Shown: positions 35,359 to 44,550, numbered from the stretch's first letter. The stretch is DNA of 49,398 nt from Flammeovirgaceae bacterium (GCA_021298355.1 JAJTEH010000017.1:1-49398); one strand, 5' to 3'. The notes: generated by a model not told the origin, from the sequence alone. Program-made: numbers and translations.

Positions 35359-36975
35359 ATTATTTCCAATGTTATTCAAAATCTTTATTGCCTCTAAGCT
35401 CAATTCCTTTCTTATTTTTGAATGAATTTTTATTAGTAACTTACTTAAAGTTAATTGCTCCCCTTTCTTTAAAAGTTCATCTTTTATAAAATGAAGTCTT
35501 CTTATTCTAAAATTCTGTACTGACTCTTCATTAGAATTTAAAAAATCTCTTTCTATTTTAGAGCAACTGCTATAACTTACATTTGAAAATGCTAATATTT
35601 TTGAAACAGAAATTCTAAATGGAGGATTAATGCTTCTTAAATGATTTAAACTCTTGGATAGCTTTAAAAAAATTGCCTTACTATTTGAATCCTTTTTCTC
35701 TTCCCTTCTTTTTTTTTGAAATTCCTTTATCTTGTATGATTGCTTCTCATACCAATCTTTATCGTGTCTCCTTAACCATGTTGTAATTACACTAATTTTA
35801 TTTCTGATAATATAGGTTATTTTTTCTAAAGAATAATAATAAAAAAATAATTCTCTTTGTTGTTTTACGGATTTTTTCCCGCCTTTAATATAAGACTTGA
35901 ATTCATTTCCTACCCAATTAAAACTCTTTGAATAAGATGAGTTACAAATAGGGCAATCAAAATGACCTATTGTTTTCCCGTTCAATTCTTCATACCTAAA
36001 ATTTGCTGTCAAAATAACATTGGAATTGTAATGTGTACAAAGTACATTTAAACAATTCCAAGGTCCATTGCCAAATAAGTGCCTATCCCAAAAAGGAGTT
36101 CGTTCATTACACACTAATTGGATTGGCTTATAATTTTTAAAAAAATAATCCAATGCTAACTTAGTCATATAAGACTTTTTACCATGACGTCCAGAAATAA
36201 AATCACTAGTGATATTCTCTGACTTAAATTCAGGTAATATTCTTAATTCAGAATAGAAAGAATTGAATGCACTTTGTAAATTTAAGTTCTTGACTTTACC
36301 TCCTGAAAAAAAATCAGAAAATCTAATTCTATTATTAAAATCTAAATCTATTACGATTCTTTCTTCAAGTAGCTGCTTAACAATTAAATTAATGTTGTAA
36401 TAATTAGTTGAATGATTTATTCTCGGCCTTCTAGAACTAATTATTTCTAAAGAAGGAAAGTGGCTACTAACTTGTCTAACATACTTTAATTTAGGAATAT
36501 TCGGCCTCTCTAAAAAACAATTATGTTCAATACACAATTCAACTCCTGGTATCTGATGAATTCTCTTCCAATATGGAGTACTGTACTTTTGTAATGAATC
36601 CTCAATACAGATTGGGCAATACTTTATATCATCAGTATTTGTTATATACTTTGAAATAAATGTATCAGTCATAAAATTAGAAAAAATCACCTCTTTCATT
36701 CTATTCACCTCGTGATCTGAATAAAAATGAAAATAGAATGGCCAATTAGTAAACTTTTTTAAAACTTCATCTTTTGAAAGTCCAAGAAAATGATAAGTCC
36801 TTTTAGAAAACTCATTAATTCCAATTGGATTATTACAATTAATTTTACTAGAAGGCTCACCGAAAAAGGCATTTTTAATCTTTCTTTCAGATTCAACAAG
36901 TGTAAGGTCTTTGACTCTACCTATATAACTTAGAAGTGATTCATCAGGTAAAATATCAGGAAGGAAAGTTATCAT
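35356..36975 (-). CDS. tniQ: TnsD/TniQ family target-site selector
   Basis: 539 residues, close in size to Tn7 TnsD. It begins with FLPDILPDESLLSYIGR, the TniQ opening. A zinc knuckle follows with C120-x2-C123 (YCPICIEDS), H140 and C148-x2-H151 (ELCIEHNCFLE). A second zinc ribbon uses C308, C313, C341 and C344 (PWNCLNVLC and FDCPICNSSY). The basic C-terminal part contains RRHDKDWYE, typical of TnsD proteins. Known TnsD binds the end of glmS and guides TnsABC to insert just downstream, which is where this element sits. It is transcribed in the same direction as glmS. Its stop codon abuts the internal repeat array. No tnsABC accompanies it. Confidence 0.88.
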   Translation of the reverse strand: MITFLPDILPDESLLSYIGRVKDLTLVESERKIKNAFFGEPSSKINCNNPIGINEFSKRTYHFLGLSKDEVLKKFTNWPFYFHFYSDHEVNRMKEVIFSNFMTDTFISKYITNTDDIKYCPICIEDSLQKYSTPYWKRIHQIPGVELCIEHNCFLERPNIPKLKYVRQVSSHFPSLEIISSRRPRINHSTNYYNINLIVKQLLEERIVIDLDFNNRIRFSDFFSGGKVKNLNLQSAFNSFYSELRILPEFKSENITSDFISGRHGKKSYMTKLALDYFFKNYKPIQLVCNERTPFWDRHLFGNGPWNCLNVLCTHYNSNVILTANFRYEELNGKTIGHFDCPICNSSYSKSFNWVGNEFKSYIKGGKKSVKQQRELFFYYYSLEKITYIIRNKISVITTWLRRHDKDWYEKQSYKIKEFQKKRREEKKDSNSKAIFLKLSKSLNHLRSINPPFRISVSKILAFSNVSYSSCSKIERDFLNSNEESVQNFRIRRLHFIKDELLKKGEQLTLSKLLIKIHSKIRKELSLEAIKILNNIGNN

Positions 36976-37164
36976 AATCAGAAGGAACTAAAAACATAAA
37001 ATCTAGTTAGGAACCAAAATTTCATATTTAAAACTAAAATTGAAGATTACTAGTCCTGTATTAAAATGTAAAAGCCATTTAAAAGAAATCACTATTGGTT
37101 AACGAAATTATTGATATCCTGTAAGGCTAAAAATCAAATACAATAAATATTGAACTTAGGCACT

Positions 37165-37210
37165 TTCCAGAACTCTATTATTTTTTCCAGAACTCTATTA
37201 TCTTTTTACA
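37165..37210 (-). repeat. Right end of the Tn7-like element with two TnsB-type sites
   Basis: Reading from the tip on the minus strand, TGTAAAAAG leads into ATAATAGAGTTCTGGAA at 37185-37201, repeated exactly at 37165-37181 (20-bp period). Two tightly packed sites contrast with the three spaced ones at the left end, as in the crowded right end of Tn7. Confidence 0.88.
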
Positions 37211-37227
37211 ATAGCGAGACGTTTTTT
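37211..37227 (-). terminator. Proximal half of the glmS terminator with right target duplication
   Basis: ATAGC at 37211-37215 is the right copy of the 5-bp duplication. CGAGACGTTTTTT at 37215-37227 (read on the minus strand as AAAAAACGTCTCG) is the first arm of the terminator whose second arm is now 6.7 kb away at 30533-30545. The hairpin can no longer form here. Confidence 0.85.
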
Positions 37228-37259
37228 GTCTGTAAATTTTTACTTAACTTCTAAAACAC

Positions 37260-39095
37260 TTACTCCACCGTTACTGATTTAGCAAGGTTTCTAGGTTGGT
37301 CTACATTACATCCACGCATTACAGCAATGTGATAAGATAATAACTGCAATGGAATAACAGAAACCAACGGCATTAGCGGATCTAAGGTTGGTGGTACTTC
37401 AATTACATAGTCCGACATTTTCGGAATTAAATCATCGCCTTTGGTTACTATTGAAATTACTCTTCCTTTTCTGGCTTTCACTTCTTGTATGTTCGATACT
37501 ACTTTTTCGTAAGAACTGTCCTTCGTAGCAATAAACACAACCGGCATTTCTGCATCTATCAAAGCTATCGGTCCGTGTTTCATTTCAGCAGCCGGATATC
37601 CTTCTGCATGTATGTAAGAAATCTCTTTCAGCTTTAACGCCCCTTCTAGAGCTACCGGAAAGTTATAACCACGGCCCAGGTATAAGAAGTTGCGGCTGTC
37701 TTTAAACTCAGCAGCTATAGTTTGTATTTGGTCGTTAAGTTTTAATGCTTCCTCTACTTTTCCTGGTATTTGTTCCATCTCAACCAACATCTCGTGGTAT
37801 TTTTGTTCGCTGATGGTTCCTTTTTTGTGTGCAACAATGAGGGCAATCATGTTTAGCACCGTTAACTGTGCTGTAAATGCTTTGGTGCTGGCTACACCAA
37901 TTTCAGGCCCTGCGTGTGTATACGCACCAGCATGTGTAGCGCGCGCAATTGATGAGCCTACTACATTACAAACTCCAAAAATAATAGCACCCTTGGATTT
38001 CGCTAATTCTATTGCCGCTAATGTATCGGCTGTTTCTCCTGATTGAGAAATAGCTATTACCACATCGCCTTCTCGTATAACTGGATTTCTGTAACGAAAC
38101 TCCGATGCATATTCTACCTCCACCGGTATACGACAAAATTCTTCGAAGAAATACTCTGCAACCAAACCTGCATGCCAGCTTGTGCCACAGGCTACAATTA
38201 AAATTCTATCTGCATTTACCAGTTTATTCAAATATTCGCGCAGGCCACCTAAAATCAATCTGCCCGATGAGGCATCTAATCTGCCACGCATGCAATCGTG
38301 TATTGAGCGTGGCTGTTCGAATATTTCTTTGATCATGAAATGATCATACCCACCTTTTTCAATTGCTTCTAATTCTAAATCTACAGTTTGTACATACGGT
38401 GTAAGCGGCAGGTTTGCCGTGTTCTTAACAAGTAGCTCACCGTTGTTGATAATCGCGATCTCCTGATCGTTTAAATAAATCACTTCATTGGTGTATTCGA
38501 TAATTGGCGTAGCATCTGATGCCATAAAAAATTCGTCTTTGCCAACACCAATTACCAAAGGACTTCCCTTACGGGCAGCTATAAGCAGATCCGGGTCTTC
38601 TAACGACATTACAACTATGGCGTAAGCACCAACAACTTTTGTTAAAGCTAAACGCACGGCTTCATCTAAAGAGCAACCTTCGTTTTCTTTTATGTCTTCA
38701 ATAAAATGAATGAATACTTCTGTATCGGTTTCGCTTTCGAAAGTATGGCCTTTGCGGATTAATTCTTTTTTTAGTGTGCTGTAATTCTCTATAATGCCAT
38801 TGTGTATAATGGCCAATTTTTTTGTTGCAGAATAATGTGGGTGTGCGTTTTCATCGTTGGGCTCTCCATGGGTAGCCCAACGTGTATGGCCCATACCAAT
38901 GGTTGAGTTCAGGTTTTTATCTTTCAGGTAGGTTTCTAATTCTGCAACTTTACCTTTCTTTTTATAAACATTTAAACCTTTATTTAACAAGGCTATACCT
39001 GTGCTATCGTAGCCACGGTATTCTAATCTTTTTAATCCTTTAATAATTACTTCGGCAGCCTGTCTTTGGCCTACGTATGCAACAATGCCACACAT
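37260..39095 (-). CDS. glmS: Glutamine-fructose-6-phosphate aminotransferase (isomerizing)
   Basis: 611 residues, full length. It makes glucosamine-6-phosphate from fructose-6-phosphate and glutamine, the first step of UDP-GlcNAc synthesis for peptidoglycan and LPS. The N-terminal glutaminase domain starts MCGIVAYVG with nucleophile C2 and has RWATHGEP. The two SIS isomerase domains include CGTSWHAG, ISQSGETADT, LGRGYNFPVALEGALKLKEISYIHAEGY, and the C-terminus DQPRNLAKSVTVE. That last segment is the sequence TnsD proteins recognise in DNA form. The gene lies 11 bp after the DUF4270 gene. Its own terminator is split by the Tn7-like element. Confidence 0.97.
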   Translation of the reverse strand: MCGIVAYVGQRQAAEVIIKGLKRLEYRGYDSTGIALLNKGLNVYKKKGKVAELETYLKDKNLNSTIGMGHTRWATHGEPNDENAHPHYSATKKLAIIHNGIIENYSTLKKELIRKGHTFESETDTEVFIHFIEDIKENEGCSLDEAVRLALTKVVGAYAIVVMSLEDPDLLIAARKGSPLVIGVGKDEFFMASDATPIIEYTNEVIYLNDQEIAIINNGELLVKNTANLPLTPYVQTVDLELEAIEKGGYDHFMIKEIFEQPRSIHDCMRGRLDASSGRLILGGLREYLNKLVNADRILIVACGTSWHAGLVAEYFFEEFCRIPVEVEYASEFRYRNPVIREGDVVIAISQSGETADTLAAIELAKSKGAIIFGVCNVVGSSIARATHAGAYTHAGPEIGVASTKAFTAQLTVLNMIALIVAHKKGTISEQKYHEMLVEMEQIPGKVEEALKLNDQIQTIAAEFKDSRNFLYLGRGYNFPVALEGALKLKEISYIHAEGYPAAEMKHGPIALIDAEMPVVFIATKDSSYEKVVSNIQEVKARKGRVISIVTKGDDLIPKMSDYVIEVPPTLDPLMPLVSVIPLQLLSYHIAVMRGCNVDQPRNLAKSVTVE

Positions 39096-39106
39096 AAATG
39101 GTTGGT

Positions 39107-40594
39107 TTAATTAATGGTTGGTTGTGTGTAATAAATTCTGAGTTTCAAGGCTTGTTTATTGAAAACAACTCTGTTGAAACTTTTAGCAGCATAAGGGTCG
39201 GAAGGATATAATACAAATTTAGGAAACCTGGTTTTTTGGAAGCCATCAGTTGTAGATTCTTGTTTGGCTAATTCCTGAAAAAACAAAGTTAAATAGCCCA
39301 CGTATCGTTCATCGTCTTTTATATAGGTTAAACGTGCCAAATCGCGCTGTGTATCTGCAATTGGTGTAAACACACTGCTTAAACTAATGGTAGATGTATT
39401 TAAGCCTTGAAGGCCATTGGTAAGCGTTAAACCACTATTGCTGTAGAGCACAAGATCGAGAGAATCTTGCAGGCGTTGGGTGGGTTTATCTGTGCCTGCA
39501 AATTGCTTTAGTCTGTTGTTGTTATTTAATATCTGTATAAACAAAGCTTTGGGCACCGGATAATTTTCAGGATCATCTATTTCGTCAATCGAAATTTCTG
39601 CTGAGTTAATCACCAGGTTTTCGGTTGTATCTGCAAATTCAAAAAAGCCCGAGAGATCTAAATCAAATTTAGTAGCGATTAGTCCGCCATTTTGTACATA
39701 GCGTTTATCGTTTAATGGAACAAAGTCTTGGTATTTGCTTATTCCGTTTAATGCTGTTGTGCTTCTATCGTATTGAAAATGCGAGGCATTAACGGTGCTG
39801 TTTACCGGAAAATCAAAAAACAACGAATCCGTTGTTGGTGTTTGATAATGCAAACGTACTTTGGTGGTGTTTCCGGTGGCAATACCAATTATTTGCTGAT
39901 TGTTGTCACCGGGTACGATAGCCAAACCTTTGAAAAATTTTACAAAGTTTCTAAAATCTTTGTAGGTAGAAGATGCCGGATCCCAAAAGTCGAAAAGTGC
40001 ATTTCCGTATGTATCGGCTAATCTTATTTGCAATTGCACAAGTGTATCGGCAGCGGTGTAATTTATTAGTGTGTCGAAACTCTCAGGGCTGATAGATAGA
40101 GAAGCCTCGCCTAACAACGCTGGGTTATACGCAACATCTTTAAAATTATAGTAATCGTTGTTTCCTCTAAAGGTTAACTCCTCGGTTAACTCGTAAACTT
40201 TAAATGTTTCGGTTGTTGGCGCAGTAGCCCCGTAATGGTAATAATCGAATGTTAAAATAAGTGTGATGGAGTCGAACATTGCACCCTCCTCTTTTGCCTT
40301 GGTTGTAATTTGTGGCAAAAATTGTGTGTACGTTTCAGAGCGCACCAAGCCAAAGGCGGGGTCTGTGTATTTTCCTACCAACATTCTGCGGATTGGATCG
40401 CTAAAGTAGTTTGAGGTACGAAGCGAGTCGAACAACAAAACAGATGATGTCAGCGGTATTTCAACAAAGGATGTTTTAAATTTTCTGTTATCGTTGCGAA
40501 AACCAGCAATATTGTCTTCATCTAAGCAAGAAACAAAAAGCACTGCCGCAGCTACACAAAGGCCGCCAGCTATGCGCTTAACCCACAAGTTCAT
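39107..40594 (-). CDS. DUF4270 lipoprotein
   Basis: About 495 residues from the Met at 40594; the longer frame to 40648 would extend further into the upstream gene. A signal segment ends in VSC at 23, followed by LDEDN, so it is a lipoprotein. The body (EIPLTSSVLLFDSLRTSNYFSDPIRRMLVGKY) is the DUF4270 family found across Bacteroidota with unknown role. It lies between the starch-synthase-like gene (17-bp overlap) and glmS (11-bp gap) on the same strand, so the three form an operon. Confidence 0.85.
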   Translation of the reverse strand: MNLWVKRIAGGLCVAAAVLFVSCLDEDNIAGFRNDNRKFKTSFVEIPLTSSVLLFDSLRTSNYFSDPIRRMLVGKYTDPAFGLVRSETYTQFLPQITTKAKEEGAMFDSITLILTFDYYHYGATAPTTETFKVYELTEELTFRGNNDYYNFKDVAYNPALLGEASLSISPESFDTLINYTAADTLVQLQIRLADTYGNALFDFWDPASSTYKDFRNFVKFFKGLAIVPGDNNQQIIGIATGNTTKVRLHYQTPTTDSLFFDFPVNSTVNASHFQYDRSTTALNGISKYQDFVPLNDKRYVQNGGLIATKFDLDLSGFFEFADTTENLVINSAEISIDEIDDPENYPVPKALFIQILNNNNRLKQFAGTDKPTQRLQDSLDLVLYSNSGLTLTNGLQGLNTSTISLSSVFTPIADTQRDLARLTYIKDDERYVGYLTLFFQELAKQESTTDGFQKTRFPKFVLYPSDPYAAKSFNRVVFNKQALKLRIYYTQPTIN

Positions 40595-41381
40595 TGTATA
40601 AATTATAGTACGATTCGGTGTAGTCTGAGTCTTTTCCAAAAGTTTCAACTTTTTTAGGCTTCATGTCTTTAAATAGGCTGTCAAGTTTTTTGTTTTCGCC
40701 TGCAACAATTACGGCATCCGAAAACTCCATACCCATTTTTATAAAGCCTTCGTAATCGGCTGTTTTTAAGTTGCCTAACATTTTATCTTCTATGTCGAGC
40801 ATCTTTACTTTATCCATGATATCGTCTTTAAACTTATGCGTAAAGCTGTTGTCGTAAATGGTAAATACAGTTTTTGCATTTTTAAATAACGGATCATTCT
40901 TGTAAGTAGTTTTTAAATACAAGGGTATAAAGCTGGTTATCCAATCGTTGCAATGCACGATGTCGGGCGACCAACCTAATTTCTTAACGGTTTCTATAGC
41001 ACCTTTGCAAAAGAAAATCGCACGTTCATCATTATCCGCATAAAAACGATTTTCTTTATCGTGAAATACAGATTTTCTGTGGAAGTAATCTTCGTTATCA
41101 ATAAAGTATACTTGCAATTTTGCATTGGGTATAGAGGCAACTTTAATAATTAAAGGTTTTTCTTCTTCCCCTACCGGAATGTTAATTCCAGACAAACGCA
41201 CTACTTCGTGCAACCTGTTTTTTCTTTCGTTGATGATTCCAAAACGGGGAACCAAAATCCGTATTTCCATTCCCTTCTCCTGCATGGCCTGTGGTAATTT
41301 TCTTACAAAATCGGCAACTTCCGATGTTTGCAAGAAAGGATTGATTTCACTGGCCACATAAAGGATTCTATACTTCGACAT
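40578..41381 (-). CDS. Starch/glycogen synthase catalytic-domain protein (GT5 N-terminal part only)
   Basis: About 267 residues from the ATG at 41381; the upstream extension to 41588 runs through the divergent panC promoter and is rejected. MSKYRILYVASEINPFLQTSEVADFVRKLPQAM and PDIVHCNDWITSFIPLYL match the N-terminal half of glycogen synthase. The second Rossmann domain that binds ADP-glucose is absent. The KTGGL motif near the N-terminus is replaced by QTSEVAD, so catalysis is doubtful. It is the first gene of the operon with DUF4270 and glmS, and may bind sugar or regulate. Confidence 0.82.
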   Translation of the reverse strand: MSKYRILYVASEINPFLQTSEVADFVRKLPQAMQEKGMEIRILVPRFGIINERKNRLHEVVRLSGINIPVGEEEKPLIIKVASIPNAKLQVYFIDNEDYFHRKSVFHDKENRFYADNDERAIFFCKGAIETVKKLGWSPDIVHCNDWITSFIPLYLKTTYKNDPLFKNAKTVFTIYDNSFTHKFKDDIMDKVKMLDIEDKMLGNLKTADYEGFIKMGMEFSDAVIVAGENKKLDSLFKDMKPKKVETFGKDSDYTESYYNLYNELVG

Positions 41382-41424
41382 ACTACACGGATTATTTAAA
41401 AATTTTCTAACGGAAAAAACGCTA

Positions 41425-41456
41425 CAAAAGTACAAAAAAAGCCCCCCGCATTCAAC
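41425..41456 (-). promoter_or_regulatory. Promoter of the starch-synthase-like/DUF4270/glmS operon
   Basis: On the minus strand TTG (41454-41456), a 21-bp spacer and TACTTTTG (41432-41425) match the Bacteroidota -33/-7 pattern (TTG and TAnnTTTG). It lies about 44 bp upstream of the ATG at 41381 in the 122-bp gap shared with panC. Confidence 0.6.
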
Positions 41457-41474
41457 ATTGGATTTGAATAAGCC

Positions 41475-41482
41475 TATATTTG
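41475..41482 (+). promoter_or_regulatory. Candidate -7 box of panC
   Basis: TATATTTG fits TAnnTTTG and lies 21 bp before the panC ATG. A TTG occurs upstream at 41458, but only 14 bp away, shorter than usual. It is divergent from the promoter at 41425. Confidence 0.5.
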
Positions 41483-41503
41483 CGGCCTTAAATTCCTTAC
41501 CCC

Positions 41504-42346
41504 ATGGAGATTTTCCGCGAAATAAAGTCCCTGAAGGCCTTTTTACGGAAAAAAAAACTTGCGCAAATCCAGATTGGGTTTGTTCCAACTATGGGGGCTT
41601 TACATGAAGGGCATCTTTCTCTTATTGAAGCTTCCCGAAAACACGGGCTTTTCACGGTTTGTTCCATTTTTGTAAATCCTGCCCAATTCAACAACGCTTC
41701 TGATCTGGCCAATTACCCCAGAACCGAAACCACTGACATTGATTTATTAACTCGTGCTGGCTGCGATGTGTTGTTTTCTCCTTCGGCCCAGGAAATTTAC
41801 CCGCAAAAAGCTGGCTTACGCTTTACTTTTCCTGGTTTAGATACTGTAATGGAAGGCGCCTTCAGGCCCGGACATTTTAGTGGCGTTGGCTTGGTAGTTT
41901 CTAAATTGTTTAACATTGTAGAGCCTGATCATGCATTTTTCGGGCAGAAAGATTGGCAACAGTTTACTATTATAAGGCAATTGGTTCATGATTTAAACTT
42001 TAACCTTACGTTGCACGCTGTACCTACCATGCGCGAAGAAAATGGGCTGGCTATGTCATCGCGTAATCAGCGCCTATCTGCAGAAGAAAAAATTAAAGCC
42101 TTGGTTTTATATCAAACTTTAAAATTGGCCGAAGCCGAATTGTTAAATGGAAAAACCATGCACGAGATCTTTCCTAAGTTAAAGGCGTTGGCCGAAAATG
42201 ATTCATCCGTTAAAATTGAATATTTAACACTGGCTAACCGCCACACCTTAGAAAGCGTTAATACACTAACACAAAAAAATCAACTTGTACTTTGCATCGC
42301 TGGTTTCGTTGGCGAAGTAAGATTAATAGACAACATTCTTATTTGA
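41504..42346 (+). CDS. panC: Pantothenate synthetase (pantoate-beta-alanine ligase)
   Basis: 280 residues, normal length. It joins pantoate and beta-alanine with ATP to make pantothenate for coenzyme A. The nucleotidyltransferase signatures are [14 protein letters not shown] (HIGH-like), [32 protein letters not shown] and [13 protein letters not shown] (KMSKS-like). It is followed 4 bp later by panD, so the two adjacent steps of the pathway are in one operon. Confidence 0.96.
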   Translation: MEIFREIKSLKAFLRKKKLAQIQIGFVPTMGALHEGHLSLIEASRKHGLFTVCSIFVNPAQFNNASDLANYPRTETTDIDLLTRAGCDVLFSPSAQEIYPQKAGLRFTFPGLDTVMEGAFRPGHFSGVGLVVSKLFNIVEPDHAFFGQKDWQQFTIIRQLVHDLNFNLTLHAVPTMREENGLAMSSRNQRLSAEEKIKALVLYQTLKLAEAELLNGKTMHEIFPKLKALAENDSSVKIEYLTLANRHTLESVNTLTQKNQLVLCIAGFVGEVRLIDNILI

Positions 42347-42350
42347 TTGC

Positions 42351-42701
42351 ATGATTATAGAAGTTTTAAAATCTAAAATACATCGCGTAAAACTTACGCA
42401 AGCCGAGTTGCATTATGTAGGCAGCATCACTATAGACGAAGCCTTAATGCAAGCCGCTAATTTTATTGAAGGCGAAAAAGTTACCGTTGTGAACGTTAAC
42501 AATGGTGAACGACTCGAAACCTATGTTATCAAAGGAGAAAAAAACAGCGGAGCCATCTGTTTAAACGGCCCGGCCGCGCGCAGAGCAGCCGTAGGCGATG
42601 TGCTGATTATTTTTTCTTTCGCTCAAATGGATTTCGAGAAAGCTAAAACCTTTAAACCTTGGTTGGTTTTTCCAACACCCGATAATAAATTACCTCAATG
42701 A
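42351..42701 (+). CDS. panD: Aspartate 1-decarboxylase
   Basis: 116 residues. It decarboxylates aspartate to beta-alanine, feeding panC. The proenzyme self-cleaves at G24-S25 in HYVGSITID to form the pyruvoyl group. [22 protein letters not shown] and [11 protein letters not shown] carry the conserved active-site segment. Its stop overlaps the next gene start by 4 bp. Confidence 0.96.
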   Translation: MIIEVLKSKIHRVKLTQAELHYVGSITIDEALMQAANFIEGEKVTVVNVNNGERLETYVIKGEKNSGAICLNGPAARRAAVGDVLIIFSFAQMDFEKAKTFKPWLVFPTPDNKLPQ

Positions 42702-43717
42702 TGAAAAAATGGAAGTCGGCTCTGCAGTATTTCTTGATGCTGGCTGCCACAGTTTTTCTGGTTTGGTTTTCTTTTAACAGCCTAACCGTTCCCAACTCTA
42801 ACAATACCTGGGCAGATAAAATTAATTATCTGCAAAAAACCTGGCAACAAGCCGATATGCAATGGTTGTGGTTGATGGCTGCCTTGGCAATGGTAAGCCA
42901 CTTACTACGAGCGCAACGCTGGAAAATGTTGATTACAGCCAGTGGCAATTCTGTTACTTTACTGTCTTCCTTTCTTTCTTTAATGATTGGATACCTGGTA
43001 AACCTGGTAATACCCAGAGGTGGCGAAGTAAGCCGATGTTTAAACCTATTGAAATTACACAAAACCCCGGTAGAAACATCGTTGGGTACAGTGGTAGTAG
43101 AACGAATCGCAGATGTTATCTTTTTGCTTATCATTATTGCCTTGGCTTTTTTTATCCAGGCCGACATGCTTCTAGATTTCATGCAAACCTTACCCATTGA
43201 TACAAGCGGCACAAGCGAAAAAGTTATCGTATTGTTGATCTTCGGTGTAGCCGGAATTCTACTCATTTTTTTGTTGTGGCGTTGGCTCAAATCGCGCCCA
43301 ACGTTATATGCAAAATGGAAAAAGCTTCTAGGCGGATTTCAGGAAGGTTTGCAGTCCGTCATCAAATTAAAAAGTAAAGGCTGGTTTTTGTTTCATTCCA
43401 TTGCTATTTGGGCCTTGTACTTTGTAATGACTTACTGCGTTTTACAAGCTTTCGAAAGCACTCAAAATTTAGGAACCGGAGCCATCCTCAGTGTTTTTGC
43501 TTTAGGCTCTATTGCAATGGCTTTGCCTTTACCCGGAGGTGCAGGAGCTTACCACACTTTGGTGCCAGCCGGCATCACTTTTTTATATAAAATTCCATCA
43601 GCCGATGCTATTGCATTTGTTTTTATTTTTTATGCTTGGCAAACGTTGATTATGATAGTAGGTGGCGCTGTTTCTATGGTGGTTTCCTCTCTTCTTATTT
43701 CAACAAAATCGAAATAA
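42698..43717 (+). CDS. Lysylphosphatidylglycerol synthase flippase-domain protein (UPF0104)
   Basis: 339 residues with about eight membrane helices. [52 protein letters not shown] and [14 protein letters not shown] are characteristic of the UPF0104/LPG-synthase membrane domain. There is no C-terminal lysyltransferase domain, so lipid lysylation is not expected; lipid transport is possible. It is the last gene of the panC-panD operon. Confidence 0.85.
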   Translation: MMKKWKSALQYFLMLAATVFLVWFSFNSLTVPNSNNTWADKINYLQKTWQQADMQWLWLMAALAMVSHLLRAQRWKMLITASGNSVTLLSSFLSLMIGYLVNLVIPRGGEVSRCLNLLKLHKTPVETSLGTVVVERIADVIFLLIIIALAFFIQADMLLDFMQTLPIDTSGTSEKVIVLLIFGVAGILLIFLLWRWLKSRPTLYAKWKKLLGGFQEGLQSVIKLKSKGWFLFHSIAIWALYFVMTYCVLQAFESTQNLGTGAILSVFALGSIAMALPLPGGAGAYHTLVPAGITFLYKIPSADAIAFVFIFYAWQTLIMIVGGAVSMVVSSLLISTKSK

Positions 43718-43796
43718 AGGGCTGTCTTTTTGTCATACTAAATTTTTTGGAGCGTTGATTGTTTTGTAAGAGATTTACATAAAATAAATTGAAACT

Positions 43797-44498
43797 ATGG
43801 GAGCTTTAATAATTGGTCTTTTCTTTATGGCCATTGGTTGGATGGTGAGCAGTCGTTTGAAAAGTAAATTTCAGGAATACTCGCAGATTCAGTTAACCAA
43901 AAACTTAACAGGGGCAGAAATTGCCAGATTAATGTTAGCAGATAGCGGTATACAAGATGTAAAAGTAATTTGTGTAGAAGGCCAGTTAACCGACCATTAC
44001 AACCCAATGGACAAAACAGTTAACCTAAGCCAAGAAGTGTACCACGGCAGAAATGCAGCTGCAACAGCAGTTGCCGCACACGAATGTGGGCACGCAGTAC
44101 AACACGCTACAGCCTATAGCTTTTTACATTTGCGTTCTGCCATGGTGCCTATTCAAAATATTAGTGGGCAAATACTCAATTTTGTAATGATGGGTATGAT
44201 GTTCGGAGCTTTCTTCGCCCAAAGCATGTTGCCTTGGAAAACCGCTTTGCTGATTATCATAGCATGTTATAGTGTTTTCGCCTTGTTTGCCTTAATCACA
44301 TTACCGGTAGAGTTTGATGCCAGCAAACGCGCATTAGCCTGGATTGATGCACGCGGTATTGTAACCAGACAAGAACACGACATGGCAAAAGACGCCCTAA
44401 AATGGGCTGCCATGACCTACGTTGTGGCTGCCATAGGAGCTGTAACAACCTTGGTTTATTACATCATGATGTATTTAGGTTCTAACCGCGATGAATAA
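43797..44498 (+). CDS. Zinc metallopeptidase, YugP-type membrane protease
   Basis: 233 residues. An N-terminal membrane helix (about 1-18), the zinc motif AAHECGHAVQH (HExxH, near 97-101), then membrane segments (about 130-150, 155-175 and 205-225). DPMD-like sequence (YNPMDKTVNLS) precedes the motif, as in the Zn_peptidase_2 (YugP) family. It sits in the inner membrane; the substrate is unknown. A terminator lies after it. Confidence 0.88.
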   Translation: MGALIIGLFFMAIGWMVSSRLKSKFQEYSQIQLTKNLTGAEIARLMLADSGIQDVKVICVEGQLTDHYNPMDKTVNLSQEVYHGRNAAATAVAAHECGHAVQHATAYSFLHLRSAMVPIQNISGQILNFVMMGMMFGAFFAQSMLPWKTALLIIIACYSVFALFALITLPVEFDASKRALAWIDARGIVTRQEHDMAKDALKWAAMTYVVAAIGAVTTLVYYIMMYLGSNRDE

Positions 44499-44520
44499 TC
44501 TCAACTAGGTAGTTAAATCG

Positions 44521-44550
44521 TTTGTAACAAAAAATTTGTCAGTATTTTTG
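44521..44550 (+). promoter_or_regulatory. Promoter of the acyl-CoA dehydrogenase gene
   Basis: TTTG at 44521-44524, an 18-bp spacer and TATTTTTG at 44543-44550 match the Bacteroidota -33/-7 consensus. The hairpin at 44553 begins 3 bp later, so any transcript from here starts within the terminator stem of the preceding gene. Confidence 0.6.

Larger units (their letters stand above)
30553..37210. mobile_element. Tn7-like element at the glmS attachment site (6,658 bp)
   Basis: Both ends read inward as TGTA-nnn-AGATAATAGAG, giving TGTAGTCAG at 30553 and, on the minus strand, TGTAAAAAG from 37210. The flanks are a perfect 5-bp duplication, ATAGC (30548-30552 and 37211-37215). The right end is 49 bp after the glmS stop codon and splits its terminator, the position known for Tn7-family elements. 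Repeats related to ATAATAGAGTTCTGGAA occur three times, spaced, at the left end and twice in close tandem at the right end, the asymmetry expected of TnsB sites. Contents from the left: TlpA fragment, phosphatase, LytS/LytTR pair, DUF1080-like protein, AraC fragment, internal repeat array, tniQ. No tnsA, tnsB or tnsC is present, so it would need transposase supplied in trans. Confidence 0.93.

Noticed and set aside
37690-38046. Long frames antisense to glmS and other real genes
   Set aside because: They overlap well-supported genes on the other strand and show no domain or signal; they are codon shadows.
41382-41588. N-terminal extension of the starch-synthase-like protein
   Set aside because: It overlaps the divergent panC start and covers a good minus-strand promoter. 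The conserved start MSKYRILYVASE is at 41381.
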